Of a stretch of DNA of 64,000 nucleotides, positions 8,695 through 18,228 are shown one piece after another. The notes under the pieces are model-generated. The model was given only the letters and a program-made list of their open reading frames with translations. It had not been told where the DNA came from and ran no database searches. Source of the stretch: Oerskovia merdavium (GTDB taxonomy: Bacteria; Actinomycetota; Actinomycetes; Actinomycetales; Cellulomonadaceae); contig NZ_JACSQF010000002.1 of assembly GCF_014836755.1 (NCBI RefSeq), positions 302,963-366,962 of the forward strand, written 5' to 3'. Made by a program: the position numbers and the translations under genes. Position 1 is the first letter of the stretch. The number at the start of each line of letters is the position of its first letter.

Positions 8695-11600
8695 TTGCCC
8701 GTCCCAGCCTCCCCCTCCCGCATCCGCGGCCGTCTGCCCGCGCTGGTCGCGGCGACGGCCCTCGTCACAGGCCTCGGCCTCACCGCGCCGAGCGCCGCCA
8801 CGGCCCAGCCCGTCGCCGGCGCCGACCTCGTGAACCTCGACCCCTTCGCTGCCGTCGATCCCTGGATCGGAACCGCCGAGGACTTCGCCCAGAACAAGGG
8901 GAACGCGGCCTACGGCAACACCTGGCCGGGCGCGACGGTGCCCTTCGGCATGGTGCAGTCGAGCCCCACGACCTTCCGCAGCAGCGACGGCGACATGCGA
9001 GGCGGCTACGAGTACAGCGCCGACAAGATCCGCGGGTTCGGCATGAACCGCCTGTCCGGGACCGGGTGCGCCAACCGCAACGGCGCGTTCGACTTCCCCG
9101 TCCTGCCCTACGCGGGCAGCCTCACCGACCAGGGTGCTCTTCCGTCCTCCCCCGGCACCGACATCAAGCCCTACTACCTCGCGTTCGACCACGCGGACGA
9201 GGTCGGCGCGCCCGGGTACTACGCGGTCGACCTCGCGAACGGCGTGACCACCGAGCTCACCGCGACCAACCGCACCGCGATCAGCCGCTTCGACTTCCCC
9301 GCGGACGCCGACTCGTCGACCCTGATCTTCAACACCACGGGGTCGAACAACAGCGTGTTCGGCAGCGGCGTGACCATCGAGGGCAGCACGATCTCCGGCT
9401 GGGTCGAGACGGCGCCGGTCTGCGAGGGCGGCGGACGCTACAAGGCCTACTACTCGGCGACGTTCGACCAGCCGATCGTCTCGTCAGGCACCTGGACCGG
9501 CGGGGACGTCACGGTCGGCTCGACCGGCGCGTCCGCCCAGAAGCGGCACGGCGCGGGCGTCTTCGTGACCTTCCCCGACGGGGCCGAGGTCACGGTCAAG
9601 GCAGGCCTGTCCTACGTGAGCATCGAGAACGCCGCGGAGAATGCAGCCTCCGAGTCCGCCGACGTGACGTTCGACGAGGCGCGCGCAGCGGCGGAGACCA
9701 CCTGGCGCGACGCACTGAGCACGATCGACGTCGCGGGGGGCACGGAGGCCGAGCAGGTCACTCTCTACACGGCGCTCTACCACTCGCTGCTGCACCCGAA
9801 CACCTACGACGACGTCAACGGCGAGTACCTCGGCTACGACGGCGCGGTCCACCGGGTCGAGCCGGGGCGCCACCACTACGCGACGTACTCCGGCTGGGAC
9901 ATGTACCGCGGACAGGCGCAGCTCGTCGCGCTGCTCTTCCCGGACGTCGCGTCCGACATCAACCAGTCGATCGTCGACCTGGTCGACCAGTCGGGCTACT
10001 GGCCCAACTGGCCGCACCTCGGCGTCGCCCAGCAGAAGATGAGCGGCGACTCGCTGCCCACCGTCCTCTCGGTCATCGACGCGTTCGGCAGCACCGACTA
10101 CGACCGCGAGGCCGCGCTCGCGCACCTCGTGTCCTCGCAGGCGCTGCCCCAGGACAAGGCACAGAACAAGCGCGAGAACGGATACCAGTTCGCGGGCCTC
10201 GGGTTCGTCGAGAACGCGAAGAACGCCGTCTCGACCTCGACGACGCTCGAGTACGCGACCAACGACTTCTCGATCGCCCAGCTCGCCCAGCGTCTGGGTG
10301 ACGACGCGGCGTACGGCCGGTTCATGCAGCGCGCACAGAACTGGCAGAACGTGTTCGACCCGGTCACGCGCGAGATCCGACCGCGCGGTCGCAACGGGTT
10401 CGACCGCGGGTTCAACCTCGGCGAGCGGGGCAACCAGTTCGACCAGGCGACCGGCTACCAGTACGGCTGGGCCGTCCCGCAGAACATGAGCACGCTCATC
10501 GCCAAGCGTGGCGGGGTCGAGAAGGTCACGGCCGACCTCGACACGCACCTCACGCGGCTCGACGCAGGCGTCTACAACACTCCGTACGCCTACATGAGCA
10601 ACCAGCCCAGCACCTCGACGCCCTGGGTCTACCACTGGCTCCAGCAGCCTGCGAAGACCACGGACACCCTGGACCGGGCTCGGGCCGAGCTCTTCACGAC
10701 CGCTCCCACGGGCGTTCCCGGGAACGACGACCTGGGCTCGCTCTCGTCCTGGTTCGTCTGGTCCAACCTTGGCCTCTACCCGGCGATCTTCGGCCGCGCC
10801 GAGCTGCTCGTGTCCTCGCCCGCGTTCGACCAGGTCACCATCACGAGCCGGGTCGCCGACGGAGCGCCCCGGGTCATCTCGCTCACGGCGCCCGGCGCGT
10901 CGAGCGGATCGCGCTACGTGGACTCGCTCCGGGTCGACGGCGTCCCGTCCTCGGCCACGTGGCTCCCGGAGTCCTTCACCCAGCAGGGCGGCACGCTCGA
11001 CCTCACCATGCGCTCGACCCCGGGCACCTGGGGCACCGGGGAAGCAGACGTCCCGCCGTCGTTCACCGACGGGAGCGACGTCTTCAACAACATCGGCACG
11101 ACGATGGACGGCAAGGGCGCGACCGGGTCGATCGACGCGTCCGACAACACCCTGTCCCGCGCCGACCTTGCCGCGGCCGGCGCGACTCCTGGCGCTCGCC
11201 TCCCCCTGGGGGCGACGGGAGTCACGTACACCTGGCCGGATGCCGCTCCGGGTGCACCCGACAACTGGATCCCCCACGGCCAGAGCGTCCCGATGGGCGT
11301 CCGGGTCGAGAAGATCTCGTTCCTCGGCCTGGCCACCAACGGGCCGGCCAAGGGCACGGCGACGGTCGTCTACACCGACGGCACCCGGCAGGACGTCCAG
11401 GTCGAGCTGACGGACTGGACCCCGGGGACCACCTACCAGTTCGGCAACGTCCCGGTCGTGACCACGACGGGTCGCAACAAGGCCAACGGCACCAAGGACA
11501 CGACCCAGGCCAAGGTCTTCGGGACGGTGCCGGTGTCGGTCGACCCGACCCGCACCATCGCGTCGGTGATCCTGCCGCAGGGCACCGACAAGGGCGTGAT

Positions 11601-11937
11601 GCACCTGTTCGCGGTCGGCACCTCGGAGCCGATCGTCGACCGGGGAGTCGAGGTCGTCGCGAGCACCAGGTCGCAGTGCACCGGCCGGACCGGCGCCGTC
11701 GTGGTCCGCGTGGTCAACGACGACACCGTCCCCCTCGACGTCGTCGTGGCGACGGCGTGGGGCACCAAGACCTTCTCGCAGGTCGCCCCCGGCAAGTCTG
11801 CCGCGCAGACCTTCTCGACCCGGTCCTCCGAGATCGAGGCCGGGAGGGCCACGGTGACCGCGCGTCCGAGCGATGCGCAGGACGTGCGGCAGACAGTCAC
11901 CGACGTCGAGTACCCCGCGGTGACCTGCGGACAGTGA
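8695..11937 (+). CDS. Secreted GH92 alpha-mannosidase with C-terminal accessory modules
   Basis: I place the start at TTG 8695, behind GAGAGGA, which gives 1080 residues beginning with a classical signal peptide (RIRGRLPALVAATALV, then ATAQP near residue 38). The in-frame ATG at 8488 lies on the operator and is unlikely. The GH92 N-domain opens with VDPWIGTAEDF and NTWPGATVPFGMVQ (about 58-90). The catalytic toroid follows, including TLYTALYHSLLHPN, YSGWDMYRGQ and GYWPNWPHLG (about 350-450). A beta-sandwich-like region (about 785-980) and a terminal module of about 95 residues follow; the module is shared with the next protein. It should release mannose from alpha-mannosides outside the cell. 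The downstream gene is 86 bases away across a hairpin. Confidence 0.9.
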   Translation: MPVPASPSRIRGRLPALVAATALVTGLGLTAPSAATAQPVAGADLVNLDPFAAVDPWIGTAEDFAQNKGNAAYGNTWPGATVPFGMVQSSPTTFRSSDGDMRGGYEYSADKIRGFGMNRLSGTGCANRNGAFDFPVLPYAGSLTDQGALPSSPGTDIKPYYLAFDHADEVGAPGYYAVDLANGVTTELTATNRTAISRFDFPADADSSTLIFNTTGSNNSVFGSGVTIEGSTISGWVETAPVCEGGGRYKAYYSATFDQPIVSSGTWTGGDVTVGSTGASAQKRHGAGVFVTFPDGAEVTVKAGLSYVSIENAAENAASESADVTFDEARAAAETTWRDALSTIDVAGGTEAEQVTLYTALYHSLLHPNTYDDVNGEYLGYDGAVHRVEPGRHHYATYSGWDMYRGQAQLVALLFPDVASDINQSIVDLVDQSGYWPNWPHLGVAQQKMSGDSLPTVLSVIDAFGSTDYDREAALAHLVSSQALPQDKAQNKRENGYQFAGLGFVENAKNAVSTSTTLEYATNDFSIAQLAQRLGDDAAYGRFMQRAQNWQNVFDPVTREIRPRGRNGFDRGFNLGERGNQFDQATGYQYGWAVPQNMSTLIAKRGGVEKVTADLDTHLTRLDAGVYNTPYAYMSNQPSTSTPWVYHWLQQPAKTTDTLDRARAELFTTAPTGVPGNDDLGSLSSWFVWSNLGLYPAIFGRAELLVSSPAFDQVTITSRVADGAPRVISLTAPGASSGSRYVDSLRVDGVPSSATWLPESFTQQGGTLDLTMRSTPGTWGTGEADVPPSFTDGSDVFNNIGTTMDGKGATGSIDASDNTLSRADLAAAGATPGARLPLGATGVTYTWPDAAPGAPDNWIPHGQSVPMGVRVEKISFLGLATNGPAKGTATVVYTDGTRQDVQVELTDWTPGTTYQFGNVPVVTTTGRNKANGTKDTTQAKVFGTVPVSVDPTRTIASVILPQGTDKGVMHLFAVGTSEPIVDRGVEVVASTRSQCTGRTGAVVVRVVNDDTVPLDVVVATAWGTKTFSQVAPGKSAAQTFSTRSSEIEAGRATVTARPSDAQDVRQTVTDVEYPAVTCGQ

Positions 11938-11944
11938 GCACGGC

Positions 11945-11976
11945 CCTGGGGGCGGGAGCGTCCTTCCGCCCCCAGG
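11945..11976 (+). terminator. Intercistronic hairpin after the second GH92 gene
   Basis: CCTGGGGGCGG (11945-11955) pairs perfectly with 11966-11976 around a ten-base loop. It starts seven bases after the GH92 stop and has no U-tract. It could be a terminator or a partial one before the co-oriented gene at 12024. Confidence 0.6.
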
Positions 11977-12023
11977 ACTCCACCCCTCCGATGCGTCGAC
12001 GACGACGCAGGAAGCAGCCGACC

Positions 12024-15000
12024 ATGCATCGCACGTCCTTCCGCCCCCGGGCGGACCGCGCTCCCGAGCCCCGGGCCTCGCACCGGCCCGGTCGGCGCGC
12101 GCTCCGAACCGCCGTCGTGGCCCTGACCTCGGGTTCGCTCCTTCTCGCCGGTCTCACGACCACGGCGTCGGCGACCGGGGTGCCCGCGACCACCGACCCG
12201 AGCGCAGCGTCCGTCGCGACCACCCCGGCCTACGGTGCCCCCGACGAGACGGCCGCCAAGTACTACGAGGCACTGCTCCGCCACACCCGGTGGGTCGAGT
12301 CGGTCTACGACCCTGCCGCGGGCGTCTACCAGCTCAAGGACATGAACTTCGCCGTCGTGCTCGGCAACGCCGTGCTCGTGACCCAGGGAGAGTACGACGC
12401 CGAGCTCGCCGGCATCTCGCGCGCGGACCTCAAGGCGCACACGCTCTCGACGATCACGCACTACGCGGCGTCGAACCGCCTCGTGAACCCCCAGGGCACC
12501 TGGGGGCGCAAGCTGTTCTGGGAGTCGACCTTCCAGTCGTACTTCCTCGCCGCGGGCCGCCTCCTGTGGGACGACCTCGACGCGACGACGCGCGCGAACC
12601 TCACGAAGATCGCGACCGGGCAGTCGCGCTACGCGGCCGACCTGAACTTCGCCCAGGACCCGCTGTCGGGCGGCTGGAACGCCCACTGGCCCACCGGCGG
12701 GTACAAGGGCGACACCGCACAGGAGGAGGTCGGCGTCTACACGCAGGCCCTCGCTCCGGGTCTCGCCTGGGCGCCCGACGACCCCGACGCCGACCGCTGG
12801 GCCGACCAGCTCGCGACCTGGGGGCGCAACGCCGCGGGCCAGCCGACAGCCGACAGGAACAACCCCGCGGTCGTGGCAGGCGCTCCCGTCTCGGACAACA
12901 CGATGCAGAACGTCTACGACACCTACATCGTGGAGAACCACGGATCGTTCGGCCCGCACTACCAGTCGGACGTGTGGCGCTCGGGGGCGCGCAACGCGAT
13001 CCACTTCCTCCTGGCGGGCGAGCCCATCCCGGAGATCCTGCTCGAGCAGCCCAACTCCGCGGAGCTGTGGCGGTCCATCCAGCTCGTCATGTCGGAGCAG
13101 GGCGAGCCGTTCATGCCCATGGTCAACGACCGCGAGTTCCTCTACGGCCGCGACGTCCTGCCCGTGGCCTTCCTCGGTCAGGTCCTGCGCGACCCTGACG
13201 CGGCCCGCGCCGAGGCGAGCCTCGCGGACGCTCTCGCGGACTATCAGATGTATGCGCCCGTCTACCGCCTGACGAAGTTCTCGGGCGAGGCCAAGTACGA
13301 GCCCGAGGCGCGCGCCGAGATCGCGATCTCCTACCTCCTGCACGTCGCGAGCGCCGAGTCCCCCGAGGGGCCGGTGACCCCGACCCCTTCCGACGAGCTC
13401 TTCGACCGCCTCGCGGGCGTCCGTGACTTCGGCGCGGGGCCGGGACTCGTCGTCCAGCAGTCCGCGAACGCCTGGGCAGGTGCGGTCAGCCGCCAGGGCT
13501 TCGTCAAGTTCCCCTGGGTCCCCGAGCAGGACTCGTGGCTCTTCCACCTCTCCGGCAGCTCCCCCTTCCTCTACCCGAGCGCCTCGGCTCAGGTGAGCGC
13601 CCGGTCGGTCGACGTCTCGACCGCCGCGAGGGACGGGTTCGACGGGACCGCCTCGGTCTTCCGGATCGGCGACGGGTACGCGGGCCAGGTGACGCTCCCG
13701 ACCGGGTCGGCGGTCTACGCCTCGACGGGCGCAGGCCCCACCGACGGGACCGTGACCGTCCGCAACCTCGACATGGGCGGGTACGACGGGCTCGACGGGT
13801 CGCGCACCTACACGACGTCCGACGGAGAGGTCACCGCGGCCAACCCCGTCGTCCCGGCCGTCGACCCGGCCGACGCCAACGCCGCACGCGTCGACGACCT
13901 GGCGCTGGGTCAGGTCCAGGCCCGCTACGTGCGGATGAAGGGCATCCGCGGCAACGCGACGTACGGCTACTCGATGTACGCGTTCCACGCCTACGGCCCG
14001 GACGGGACGGTCGACCTGGCCGCGAGGAAGCCCGCGACCGCGTCGAGCCAGGACACCGAGGGCGGCCGCACGGCCGTACGCGTCACGGACGGCAGCCCCA
14101 CGACCCGGTGGGCGGTCTCCAAGGCCGACCGCACGCGCCCCGACTCGTGGGTCCAGGTGGACCTGGGCGCGGAGACGACGCTGGCCTCGGTGCGCCTGGC
14201 GTGGGAGGTCTCGGCCGGCGCCGAGTACACCGTGGAGACCTCGCTCGACGGCACGACCTGGACCGTCGCGTCCCGCTACGGGAAGTCGGCCCAGGACGCG
14301 AACGTCGCGCGCCTCGACACCGTGGACCTCACGGCGGCGGACGGCTCCTCCTCCGCCCCCGCCCGGTTCGTCCGCATGCAGGGCGTCCGCGGCAACGCCG
14401 ACTACGGGTACTCGCTCTACCACCTGCGCGCGTTCGGTCCGCTGGGGGCGACGAACCTCGCGGCGGGCAGGCCCGCGACCGCGTCGAGCGCCGACGACGG
14501 CAAGCCCGCGACCGCGGTCACGGACGGCAAGGCCGACACCCGCTGGGCCGTCTCGCGCACCGACCGCACCCGGCCCGACTCCTGGGTGCAGATCGACCTC
14601 GGCACCGTCCAGGACGTGTCCCGGGTCGAGCTGGGCTGGGAGGCGTCGGCCGGTGACGTCTACGTGATCCAGACCTCGACCGACGGCACGACCTGGCACG
14701 ACGCCGGACGGCACGAGGAGAAGGGCGACGAGGTCCTGCGCTCGCAGGGCGGCTGGATCAACATCGAGGGCAAGGGCGGGTTCGTGGTCCGTGGCACGGA
14801 CGCCCCGCTGACCGTCTCCCGCTCGGGCGACGCCAAGCACGTCGTGCGCCTGGCCGACGGCGCGTCGGGCCCCCGGCTCGTCGAGGCCGTGGTCGGCGAC
14901 GCGGCGGCCACCGCGCAGCAGGCCGCGCGCGCCGTCCCGACGAGCAGCTCGCCCGGGACGCTCGTGAGCGCTCTGGACGGCTACCTGTCGGTCTTCAACC

Positions 15001-16028
15001 TCACCGGCGCGCCGGTCACCACGACGGTCACGGTGGCCCACGACGGCACGACGGCGACCCTGTACCCGGGCGCCCAGCGCGTGACGGCTGCCGGTTCCCA
15101 GGTCGAGGTGAGCGTCCCGGCCGGCAGCGCGGTCGTCCTGGCACCCCGCGCGACGCTCGACGTCTCGCAGGTCAGCGGGTCGTTCGACGCCGACGTCACC
15201 GACGCACGCACCGTGCTCCTCACCTCGGCCGCGCCCGTCTCGCTCGTCCTCCGCAACGCCGAGACGGGCGACGCCCGCGAGGTCGCGGTCCCGGGCAAGG
15301 CGTCGCCCACGACGCTCCGCTTCCGGGGAGCGACCCCGTTCCCTGTCGCGGACCACGCCCTGAGCACCCTCACGTTCCCGGCGTCGGTGCTCCCGTCGGG
15401 CATGACGTCTCCGTCGCTCGCGGTCGACGGCGACGCGTCGACCGTCTGGTCGCCGGGTTCCGCCGAGGGGCGCATGGTCACCGACCTCGGTGCCCCGCAG
15501 GAGGTCGGCCGCGTCGTCACACGCTGGGACGGAGACGCCCCTGCGGCCACGGTCTCGGTCAGCGACGACGGTCTGACCTTCACGGACGTCGGCCGGATCG
15601 AGGGCGGATCCGTCCGCGGCTCGCTCGACGTCGGAGCCACCACGCGCTACGTCGCCCTGACCGTCGACGGTTGGGCCGCGGGCGGGCCGGGGCTCTCGAG
15701 CCTCCGGGCCCTCGCCCCGGGGGCCGCCGACCCGGAGCTCGCGACCGACCTGTCGATCGGCACGACGGTCACCACGAGGTGCACGGCCGGGGTCCAGTAC
15801 CTGTCCGTCCGCGTCGTGAACGGCGAGCCGGTCCCGCTCGACGTGGTCGTCCGGACGCCCGCGGGCACCAAGACGTTCGTCGGGGTCGCCCCGGGACGGT
15901 CCGCGTCCCAGACCTTCCGGGTACGCGACGCCGCTGACGCCACCGGCGTCGTCGAGACCACCGCCTCAGGGACCGACGGCGGCATCACCGTCGTCGAGTC
16001 CCCCTTCCAGCCGGCCACCTGCGGGTAG
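12024..16028 (+). CDS. Secreted multidomain protein, unrecognised helical catalytic-like domain plus discoidin modules
   Basis: From ATG 12024 (GGAAG eight bases upstream) this is 1334 residues. The signal peptide covers about 1-50. A helix-rich region of about 60-450 has motifs such as WGRKLFWESTFQSYFLAAGR, GGWNAHWPTGGYKGDT and ENHGSFGPHYQSDVWRSGAR, suggesting an alpha/alpha-toroid like those of lyases or mannosidases; I cannot assign a CAZy family. Residues about 465-630 look beta-rich. Two tandem F5/8C (CBM32-like) modules follow (about 632-808 and 809-900), nearly repeating TRWAVS and RPDSWVQ. A weaker third is at about 1117-1233, and the end carries the module shared with the upstream GH92. 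Context suggests a glycan-active enzyme in mannoside breakdown. ATG 11991 is a poorer start. Confidence 0.75.
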   Translation: MHRTSFRPRADRAPEPRASHRPGRRALRTAVVALTSGSLLLAGLTTTASATGVPATTDPSAASVATTPAYGAPDETAAKYYEALLRHTRWVESVYDPAAGVYQLKDMNFAVVLGNAVLVTQGEYDAELAGISRADLKAHTLSTITHYAASNRLVNPQGTWGRKLFWESTFQSYFLAAGRLLWDDLDATTRANLTKIATGQSRYAADLNFAQDPLSGGWNAHWPTGGYKGDTAQEEVGVYTQALAPGLAWAPDDPDADRWADQLATWGRNAAGQPTADRNNPAVVAGAPVSDNTMQNVYDTYIVENHGSFGPHYQSDVWRSGARNAIHFLLAGEPIPEILLEQPNSAELWRSIQLVMSEQGEPFMPMVNDREFLYGRDVLPVAFLGQVLRDPDAARAEASLADALADYQMYAPVYRLTKFSGEAKYEPEARAEIAISYLLHVASAESPEGPVTPTPSDELFDRLAGVRDFGAGPGLVVQQSANAWAGAVSRQGFVKFPWVPEQDSWLFHLSGSSPFLYPSASAQVSARSVDVSTAARDGFDGTASVFRIGDGYAGQVTLPTGSAVYASTGAGPTDGTVTVRNLDMGGYDGLDGSRTYTTSDGEVTAANPVVPAVDPADANAARVDDLALGQVQARYVRMKGIRGNATYGYSMYAFHAYGPDGTVDLAARKPATASSQDTEGGRTAVRVTDGSPTTRWAVSKADRTRPDSWVQVDLGAETTLASVRLAWEVSAGAEYTVETSLDGTTWTVASRYGKSAQDANVARLDTVDLTAADGSSSAPARFVRMQGVRGNADYGYSLYHLRAFGPLGATNLAAGRPATASSADDGKPATAVTDGKADTRWAVSRTDRTRPDSWVQIDLGTVQDVSRVELGWEASAGDVYVIQTSTDGTTWHDAGRHEEKGDEVLRSQGGWINIEGKGGFVVRGTDAPLTVSRSGDAKHVVRLADGASGPRLVEAVVGDAAATAQQAARAVPTSSSPGTLVSALDGYLSVFNLTGAPVTTTVTVAHDGTTATLYPGAQRVTAAGSQVEVSVPAGSAVVLAPRATLDVSQVSGSFDADVTDARTVLLTSAAPVSLVLRNAETGDAREVAVPGKASPTTLRFRGATPFPVADHALSTLTFPASVLPSGMTSPSLAVDGDASTVWSPGSAEGRMVTDLGAPQEVGRVVTRWDGDAPAATVSVSDDGLTFTDVGRIEGGSVRGSLDVGATTRYVALTVDGWAAGGPGLSSLRALAPGAADPELATDLSIGTTVTTRCTAGVQYLSVRVVNGEPVPLDVVVRTPAGTKTFVGVAPGRSASQTFRVRDAADATGVVETTASGTDGGITVVESPFQPATCG

Positions 16029-16095
16029 CCCATCGCCGCCGCCGCGTCGTCCGTCCCCCCGGGCGGCGCGGCGGCCCCACCCCGAGGAGAAGTCC

Positions 16096-16464
16096 ATGTC
16101 GCGCTACGCCTACGTCCCCGACCCGGAGAACGACGCGGTCCAGTCCGTCATCGACGAGCTCACGAGCCCGTTGACCCGTGCCGTGCTCCGGCAGCTCACC
16201 GCCCACGGCGGACTCATGAGCGGTCAGCTGGCCCTCGCGACGGGGGCCCACCAGCAGTCGGTCCTCCACGTCCTGGGCCGGCTCGAACGGCACGGCCTGG
16301 TACGCGCGGACCAGCCGCGAGAGTCCCGCCAGGGACGACGCGTGCGGTACTCCGCGGACGTCGAGCGGGTCGACCGGATGCTCGCCACGCTCCGCCGGTA
16401 CCTGCTGGCTCCGGAGCCGGTGGCGGCACCGCGCGGCCCCGTCCAGGTGCCGGCCACGGCCTGA
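16096..16464 (+). CDS. Small winged-helix transcriptional regulator (ArsR/MarR-like)
   Basis: A 122-residue protein behind CCGAGGAGAAG. A winged helix-turn-helix spans about 20-95: LTSPLTRAVLRQL, GQLALATGAHQQSVLHVLGRL as recognition region, then a wing around RADQPRESRQGRRVRYSA. No metal-binding cysteine pair is present, so a classical ArsR metal sensor is unlikely. It follows the discoidin protein by 67 bases in the same orientation, across a weak GC-rich hairpin (16038-16075), and could either belong to that transcript or be independent. Ligand and target are unknown. Confidence 0.7.
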   Translation: MSRYAYVPDPENDAVQSVIDELTSPLTRAVLRQLTAHGGLMSGQLALATGAHQQSVLHVLGRLERHGLVRADQPRESRQGRRVRYSADVERVDRMLATLRRYLLAPEPVAAPRGPVQVPATA

Positions 16465-16633
16465 GCATCGGCGCCCGTGCGACCAGGACGGGACGACCAC
16501 CGGGGTGCGCTCCGCCGTCGGGCCTGAACGGATTCGTCGTCGTGCTCCACCCTCGGCTAATCTTCGATCGCCCTGCCGGTCCAGGACGCCGCCGGAGGGT
16601 TGCTCGCAGGCGGCCAGAGCAGCAGGAGGCCTG

Positions 16634-18151
16634 ATGGGTCGCACCGCTCCCGGGTGGTACCCGGATCCTTCGGCCGCCGGCACCGAGCGGTGGTTCGACG
16701 GCGACCGCTGGTCCCAGCACACGCGCCCCACTGCCCTGCCCGCGAGCACGCAGCGCCTGCCTCTCGGGGTGGGCGCGGCGCTCCCCCGCGAGGACCAGCC
16801 CGCGACCCCGTTCGCCGAGGTCAGACCATCGGTCGAGGAGCAGCCCGCCACGTACGCGCCGGCGTCCTCGGTACGCGCTCTCCCTCCCGTGCCGCTTCCG
16901 CCGGCGGCGGCCGTGAGGTCGGAGCACGCCGCAGGCCCGCAGCGGACCGGCCCGACGGCGCAGCGCACCCGAGCGCGTCGGCCCGCCCCTCAGCGGGGCC
17001 TTCTCTCCAAGCCCGCGCTCTGGGTCGGGGCCGCCGTGCTGGTCGTCGCGGTCGCCGGCAGCGCCGCAGCCCTCGCAGGACAGGGCGACGACCCGGCACC
17101 GCCGGCCGTGGTCGCCAGGCCGTCGACCGCCCCGACGCCCGTCGAGGAGCCGCCCGAGGACAGCACCCCGGACTACATCGAGGTCGCGAACTCGGCGGTC
17201 CTCGAGCTCGCGGCCCTCGACATCGCGACCGTGACGGCGGCCGCGCCGTCTCAGAGCGCTCTCGCGACGGTCGCGCTCCTCGAGGTCGGGGAGCCGAACC
17301 CGGTCGCCGGGTACTCGTCGGACGCGTTCGGCACACGCTTCGCGGACACCGACGGCAACGGCTGCGACACGCGCAACGACGCGCTCGCCCGGTCCCTGTC
17401 CGGGGTCTCGTTCAAGCCCGGGACGCGAGACTGCGTGGTCATGACGGGGCTCCTGACCGACCCGTACAGCGGCAAGGACATCGCGTTCGAGCGCGGACCC
17501 CTTTCTTCCGGCGCGGTCCAGGTGGACCACGTCGTGCCCCTGACCGACGCCTGGCGTCACGGCGCACAGTCGTGGGACGTGTCGCGCCGCGAGGCGTTCG
17601 CCAACGACCCGCTCAACGTCCTGGTCGTCGACGGCACGCTCAACCAGCAGAAGGGCGACGGGAGCGCGTCGGCCTGGCTCCCGCCGGCCGAGTCCTTCCG
17701 GTGCGCCTACGTCGCCCGCCAGGTCGCGGTCAAGTACACGTACGGGCTGCGGGTCTCGGCCGCCGAGCAGGCGGCCATGGTCGCGGTCCTCTCGACGTGC
17801 CCCGGCGAACCGCTCCCCACCGGGTCGACCCTGCCCCCGCCGCGCGACCCCGTCGTCCCCGCACCGGTCAAGCCCAAGCCGACGCCGAGCCCGACACCGA
17901 CGCCCGAGGCGCCGCCCGTCGCGGCCGAGCCCGCGCCTCCGGTGACGCCGGCACCGGCACCGACTCCGACCACCCGGCCCGTCCCGGAGGACTGCAAGGT
18001 CAAGGGGCTGTACGTCCGCCCGACCGACGGTGCCACGAACGTCTACTACGTGCGGGGCGAGGAGTGGAACTTCAAGGAGGTCGTGGCCGACGTGTGCTTC
18101 GACAACCGCAAGGAGGCAGAGGCCGCGGGGTTCAAGCGGGCCTGGTGGTGA
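16634..18151 (+). CDS. Membrane-anchored DUF2510 protein with extracellular HNH (GmrSD-type) nuclease domain
   Basis: Start ATG 16634 follows AGGAGG; 505 residues. Order: DUF2510 (WYPDP, WFDGDRWSQHT; about 6-30), a disordered Pro/Ala-rich stretch, one transmembrane helix (about 129-148), then a linker. A DUF1524/GmrSD-C-like HNH domain (about 210-400) follows, with VDHVVPLTDAW, NDPLNVLVV and NQQKGD forming the beta-beta-alpha metal site. A Pro/Thr linker leads to a C-terminal motif starting DCKVKGLYVRP and ending EAEAAGFKRAWW, of a kind seen at the end of secreted nucleases. The topology places the nuclease outside the membrane. Likely roles are extracellular nucleic-acid degradation or handling of incoming DNA. 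No secretion partner or recognised immunity gene is adjacent. Confidence 0.8.
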   Translation: MGRTAPGWYPDPSAAGTERWFDGDRWSQHTRPTALPASTQRLPLGVGAALPREDQPATPFAEVRPSVEEQPATYAPASSVRALPPVPLPPAAAVRSEHAAGPQRTGPTAQRTRARRPAPQRGLLSKPALWVGAAVLVVAVAGSAAALAGQGDDPAPPAVVARPSTAPTPVEEPPEDSTPDYIEVANSAVLELAALDIATVTAAAPSQSALATVALLEVGEPNPVAGYSSDAFGTRFADTDGNGCDTRNDALARSLSGVSFKPGTRDCVVMTGLLTDPYSGKDIAFERGPLSSGAVQVDHVVPLTDAWRHGAQSWDVSRREAFANDPLNVLVVDGTLNQQKGDGSASAWLPPAESFRCAYVARQVAVKYTYGLRVSAAEQAAMVAVLSTCPGEPLPTGSTLPPPRDPVVPAPVKPKPTPSPTPTPEAPPVAAEPAPPVTPAPAPTPTTRPVPEDCKVKGLYVRPTDGATNVYYVRGEEWNFKEVVADVCFDNRKEAEAAGFKRAWW

Positions 18152-18228
18152 CCTGAGGATCGGCGAGCCGTCGCACGCTCCCTCAATTGCCTTGCCGCCG
18201 TCGCGCCGGTTCGGGTGCACTGATCCGA

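Noticed and set aside
11433..15356. 1307-codon open frame on the minus strand
   Set aside because: Antisense shadow of the GH92 and discoidin protein genes; translation is Arg/Gly/Val-rich without recognisable domains.
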